Assembly (NCBI GenBank): GCA_021234155.1
Contig: JAJEKV010000173.1
Coordinates: 512,843-576,842 of the forward strand
DNA: 64,000 nucleotides
Direction: 5' to 3'
Source: Isoetes taiwanensis
Taxonomy: Eukaryota > Streptophyta > Lycopodiopsida > Isoetales > Isoetaceae
A model generated the notes under the pieces. The model saw nothing but the letters and a program-made list of their open reading frames with translations, was not told the origin of the DNA and searched no databases. A program made the position numbers and the translations under genes. This document shows positions 60,771 to 64,000 of this stretch, one piece after another (positions within the stretch are counted from its first letter, which is position 1; each line of letters opens with the position of its first letter).

Positions 60771-61636
60771 TAATAGTTCAAGAAATAAAGCTCTCTTCTC
60801 TCTCCTTCATATGATCATATGACAAAGTAACTTATTTCCTATGGTTGTGAAGATATGCATTGTAAAGTCTTACAGATAGTTTAGGCTCTGACATATCATA
60901 TTGATGAGTTTTAAACATGGTTAACATACACTGTTATAAATGTTCTAACAGTTTAAAATATACTGATATAATGGATGATTGAATATTTGTTGGTACTCTA
61001 TGGTTTGACTATATCCAGGATGGATATATGCATATGCATAATATCATAGTACTTAGTTATTTTACAATAATGGATTTCGATTTATGTTTAATCTTCTAGT
61101 CAAAACCTACTAATAGGGAAAAAGGGACAATGGGCAATCAACGAAGAGCTGAAAACCCCAATGTACCTTTTGGCCCTTGCCCTAATACCATTCCAATGCT
61201 AACATGGTACTGAATGGCTGCATATACGAGGTTTTCTTCTCATTGTCTCCTTTGCTTTAGTAGATGGGTCTGGCTAGAAGGATGGATCAAATTATGAGGA
61301 TGGCATAGGAGCATGCTTCTTTCCATTGCAATACATTTGCTGGACAAAATATCAGGGTTCTTATCTCTTAAGTTTATAGTTCTAAAACTCGGTTTAAGTT
61401 AGGATCTACTTATGGTCCTATAAGAATGTAATGGTTTTGACTTATAGATTCAGCTAAACATGATTAATTACTTCTAGATGTAAGAATACAAGTTCTATGC
61501 ATGTTAAAACCTATGATTTTGAGAGGCATAGTAGTTCAGAAATGCCTAGGGCACAAATGAATTTTGTAAAACAGTTCTGGCATGTATACATCAGACCTAT
61601 GGATTTTCTGTTGGAATTTTAAGGTTTATATAAGGA
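60771..61636. other. Intergenic with one copy of a dispersed direct repeat
   Basis: No gene recognised. The segment 61095-61330 recurs at 62060-62290. Confidence 0.4.
61095..61330. repeat. Direct repeat, copy 1
   Basis: acaatgggca, gaagagc, ccaatgtaccttttggccct, accatt, gctaa and tggctgca words appear in the same order as in 62060-62290. The hairpin seen in copy 2 is weakened here. Confidence 0.65.
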
Positions 61637-61663
61637 CTAGAAAATTGCCCACCGTTGGTGGGC
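61637..61663 (-). mobile_element. Helitron 3' terminus, minus strand
   Basis: On the minus strand the hairpin GCCCACC-GTT-complement-GGTGGGC (61663-61647, perfect 7-bp stem) is followed by AATTTT and CTAG (61640-61637), with a host T next (61636). The element body lies to the right. Its 5' TC end was not located. Confidence 0.7.
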
Positions 61664-62059
61664 TTTATGTGTGATTATACGAAGGCATTTCAAGCATGAA
61701 AAACATTTCAAGCATTAAAAACATTAGTGGTTGTTTGAGCAAGGTTGTGTTCAAAATGCAGTAGATGGCAACTTTAATTATAATGACGGCTATTAAATGC
61801 ATATATAAAAGACAAATTTGTGAACTTGACATTGTTGAGATGGTTGTATACACAGGATCCATTACAGATAACTTTTCAGCATTGTAGACATCCCTAAACC
61901 TGGCAAAAAAAGGACGCAACCAGCAACCATTATTGCAGTGACAACACAAAAGAAAGGAAACTTAAATATATGGAATGACTACTAGTAGCTAAAACTAGTA
62001 ATTACTGATTAAAGATTGGTCTCTTAAATGTAACTGGATTCTTTGTTTCTTTAATAAGC

Positions 62060-62290
62060 TTATACTGAGCAAGAGCAAAAGGTACAATGGGCAAAGGGCG
62101 AAGAGCCAAGAAATGCCCAATGTACCTTTTGGCCCTTGTATCATTACCAAATCTATTGCTAATGTTTACATGATTGGCTGCAGGTATCGGGCATTTCTTT
62201 TCCTATTGTACTTTTTGCTATTATGTTAGGTTATAGCTCAAAGGGAATCGAAGGATCAAACAAAAAGGATCGAGAAATTAACTGCTACTG
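62060..62290. repeat. Direct repeat, copy 2, with an 18-bp hairpin
   Basis: CAAAAGGTACAATGGGCA (62076-62093) and TGCCCAATGTACCTTTTG (62114-62131) form a stem with one mismatch and a 20-nt loop. The surrounding bases match copy 1 at 61095-61330. Confidence 0.7.
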
Positions 62291-62524
62291 CAAGTGTCTA
62301 AACTGAAGCAAAGAAAGATAGGCCACTAGGTCCTACCGGGTAGTCAATAATACTTTGATTTTTTTGATGCACAAGCTTACTCTTGTTACAAGTAAAGGAT
62401 TTACTGTCTCTTTCCCCCTTTTTTTTGAACAAAAATCAGGAGTAGAGCCCCTGGTATAAGAGGTCAGAATCTGGTTTTTCAATGTTTTTTGTAGCTACGA
62501 AAAGTTAACCATGGCAAAGGAGAC

Positions 62525-63919
62525 ATGTACTTTTTGAGCAAAGCACCGTCTCCTCCGCTTCCCTCTGCTCCTTGGTCTGCCCCTAATACTGCTGCTCGAG
62601 TATCACAAACGCGCTTCAGTGATTGGATTAAGCGAGACATGACTTCTGGTGTGCGTTCTGCTCGTGTTGCTGCGGTGGTGTCTCTTATGATGGAGAATAA
62701 CAAAAGAGAGGTGTCTGAATATATGAAAGAGCTGCAGGGTCTTGAAGATAGAATGGATGTTCAACTGCCTCCTGATAACGTGTTCTACTATGAAGCAGAA
62801 GTGTGTTCTAGTGCCTTCACTCAGGCTGGTGTCTCGGTTGTGGAGATAGATCATAGTGTCCACTTGCAAAGTCTGAACAATCTAATAATGTCCCATGCGG
62901 TGGTATGTCATTTCACTGGTCAGTTCCTTGATCTCAAGAGGATGGGATTTTGGTTGAAACAACATCTGCAAAAGTTGGGATTGCCTCCACATGAGTCCCT
63001 GAAAGTTTTGGATAGGCAAAACAATTATTTCTTAGTGATGTTCGGGTCGCCTATTGCTGTTGATAAACTAGTGGAGCGTGGAGTGGATCCTTTGTGGGGA
63101 CATTATCTCTTGTATCGTATACACCCTCGGATTTCTTCCTAATAAGTCTGGTGCACGCCGTATGCCCCCCCTGCCGGGTTTGCATTGGAGGACTTCCCAA
63201 TTGAGTTGCGGGTTCGGACTTCTTGATCTCCATTGCCAATGGATTAGGGTTGCACCTTGCTCATTCGATTACCAATGGTCCTCGATTTGTATTTCCCTTC
63301 CTCGCCGAGGCTTCCCTCCCCAAGTCTCTGGGTCGTTAGAAGTGGTCCACTCTTTTTAAATATAAATTATCTTTGCTTAACGCCTAGAGCTTGCCAATAT
63401 GTTTCCTCGATGTTGAGGCCTCCTCTCGCTTATCGCGGTGCACAGGCCCTCCATTCCCATCCCTCCTCCTACTGTCTCCCCTACTTCTACTTCCCCTCGC
63501 TGCCATCCCTACTCCGGCCCGCTCCACACTTTTGTCCTTGCCATCACCCCTTCTTCGCCTTCTACCCTAGCCATTGGCACACTCCCCGCACCCCATAATT
63601 GTCTTCCTTCCGACCAAGCAAGAGAGGCTGGACATGATTGCACGCAAGCAAGAGCGCATTGAAGAGGAATGGTCCATTGCCCGCATGAAAAAAGCCGCTC
63701 GGAGGAGGAATAGCCGCTCACATACTTTATCGCACTGCTTCCCCTAACGTTGTTGAGCCTGCATCTGCTTTCCCTAACCTTGTTGAGCCAACTCTCCTCA
63801 CCACCGTCACCGTGCGTCCAATAGCTTCGCAGCCAAATTGGGCTGATCAAGTGGAGAATGAGTCTCATATACAAGTTGATATGGACCTAGAACATCCTCC
63901 ACGTCCACCTGATCAATGA
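62525..63919 (+). pseudogene. LINE ORF1 (gag-like, DUF4283-type), frameshifted
   Basis: The start MYFLSKAPSPPLPSAPWSAP is chosen because an open frame of 205 codons follows to 63142. Within it a DUF4283-like region reads MSHAVVCHFTGQFLDLKRMGFWLKQHL and VLDRQNNYFLVMFGSPIAVDKLVERGVDPLWGH, as in ORF1 proteins of plant L1 elements. After shifts it continues with DFPIELRVRTS, a Pro/Ser-rich linker and a basic KQERIEEEWSIARMKKAARRRN. The end is at TGA 63917-63919, overlapping the ORF2 start. At least two frameshifts break it. ORF1 proteins bind the element RNA. Confidence 0.78.
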
Positions 63920-64000
63920 AGTTAATCTCCTGGAATGTGCGGGAGGTTGCCTCCTCCCCTACTAAAAGGAGCAGGTTGTCCATGGCCCTGACTAGGTGGG
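63916..64000 (+). CDS. LINE ORF2 start (endonuclease), cut by window end
   Basis: MKLISWNVREVASSPTKRSR is the N-terminal strand of an AP-type LINE endonuclease (usual form ISWNVRGL...K). The ATG overlaps the ORF1 stop as ATGA. Only 28 codons are in the window, open to its end, so intactness cannot be judged. Confidence 0.75.
   Translation, partial: MKLISWNVREVASSPTKRSRLSMALTRW

Overview
The window looks like TE-rich nuclear DNA of a land plant. The evidence is one intact plant-type membralin gene with 14 exons and GT-AG introns, plus plant-style transposable elements. These include a DUF659/BED hAT, a MURA-type MULE, a CACTA element, Helitron ends of the hairpin-CTAG-T type, L1-like LINEs with a DUF4283-like ORF1, and an LTR element primed by initiator tRNA-Met. 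A Penelope-like reverse transcriptase and an unassigned CxC/DDE-like transposase make a seed-free plant (fern, lycophyte or moss) or a conifer more likely than a flowering plant. That placement is inference. No bacterial, organellar or viral block was seen.

Layout. 1-4.0 kb: a decayed Copia RT/RNase H and a LINE 3' part with an (ATTCT)n tail. 4.0-16.1 kb: a minus-strand hAT transposase split by a 10,006-bp LTR retrotransposon (4984-14989) with 1.7-kb LTRs and TSD TTCAT. 17.5-20.7 kb: a complete MULE with 99-bp TIRs, a perfect 9-bp TSD and a frameshifted transposase. 21.1 kb: the end of a minus-strand LTR resembling the first family. 21.9-28.7 kb: the membralin gene (662 codons), the only intact host gene recognised. 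Its long introns hold a LINE fragment, LINE-like 3' ends and a possible tRNA-derived SINE.

30.9-31.7 kb: the 3' part of an AIP1/WDR1 (WD40) gene, broken. 32-33.6 kb: tandem and simple repeats. 33.6-35.3 kb: a degenerate transposase of a family I cannot name. 36.5-40.0 kb: an unidentified minus-strand gene or gene relic facing it, with a CA-rich minisatellite in a probable intron. 41.3 kb: a Helitron 3' terminus.

42.9-58.9 kb: remains of one or more retroelements, including a Penelope-like RT at 46.99-48.32 and 57.58-58.37 kb. The RT is split by a 9,253-bp repeat-rich non-coding insertion flanked by AATG, and removing that insertion restores the reading frame. The insertion itself carries a 2,529-bp CACTA element (54917-57445, TSD ATA). 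59.05-60.77 kb: a 5'-truncated minus-strand LINE. 61.6 kb: a second Helitron terminus. 62.5-64.0 kb: a plus-strand LINE with ORF1 and the start of ORF2, running off the window.

Apart from membralin, nearly every coding segment is broken. The genes do not form a pathway. The window is mainly a record of nested transposition around one conserved ER-membrane gene.
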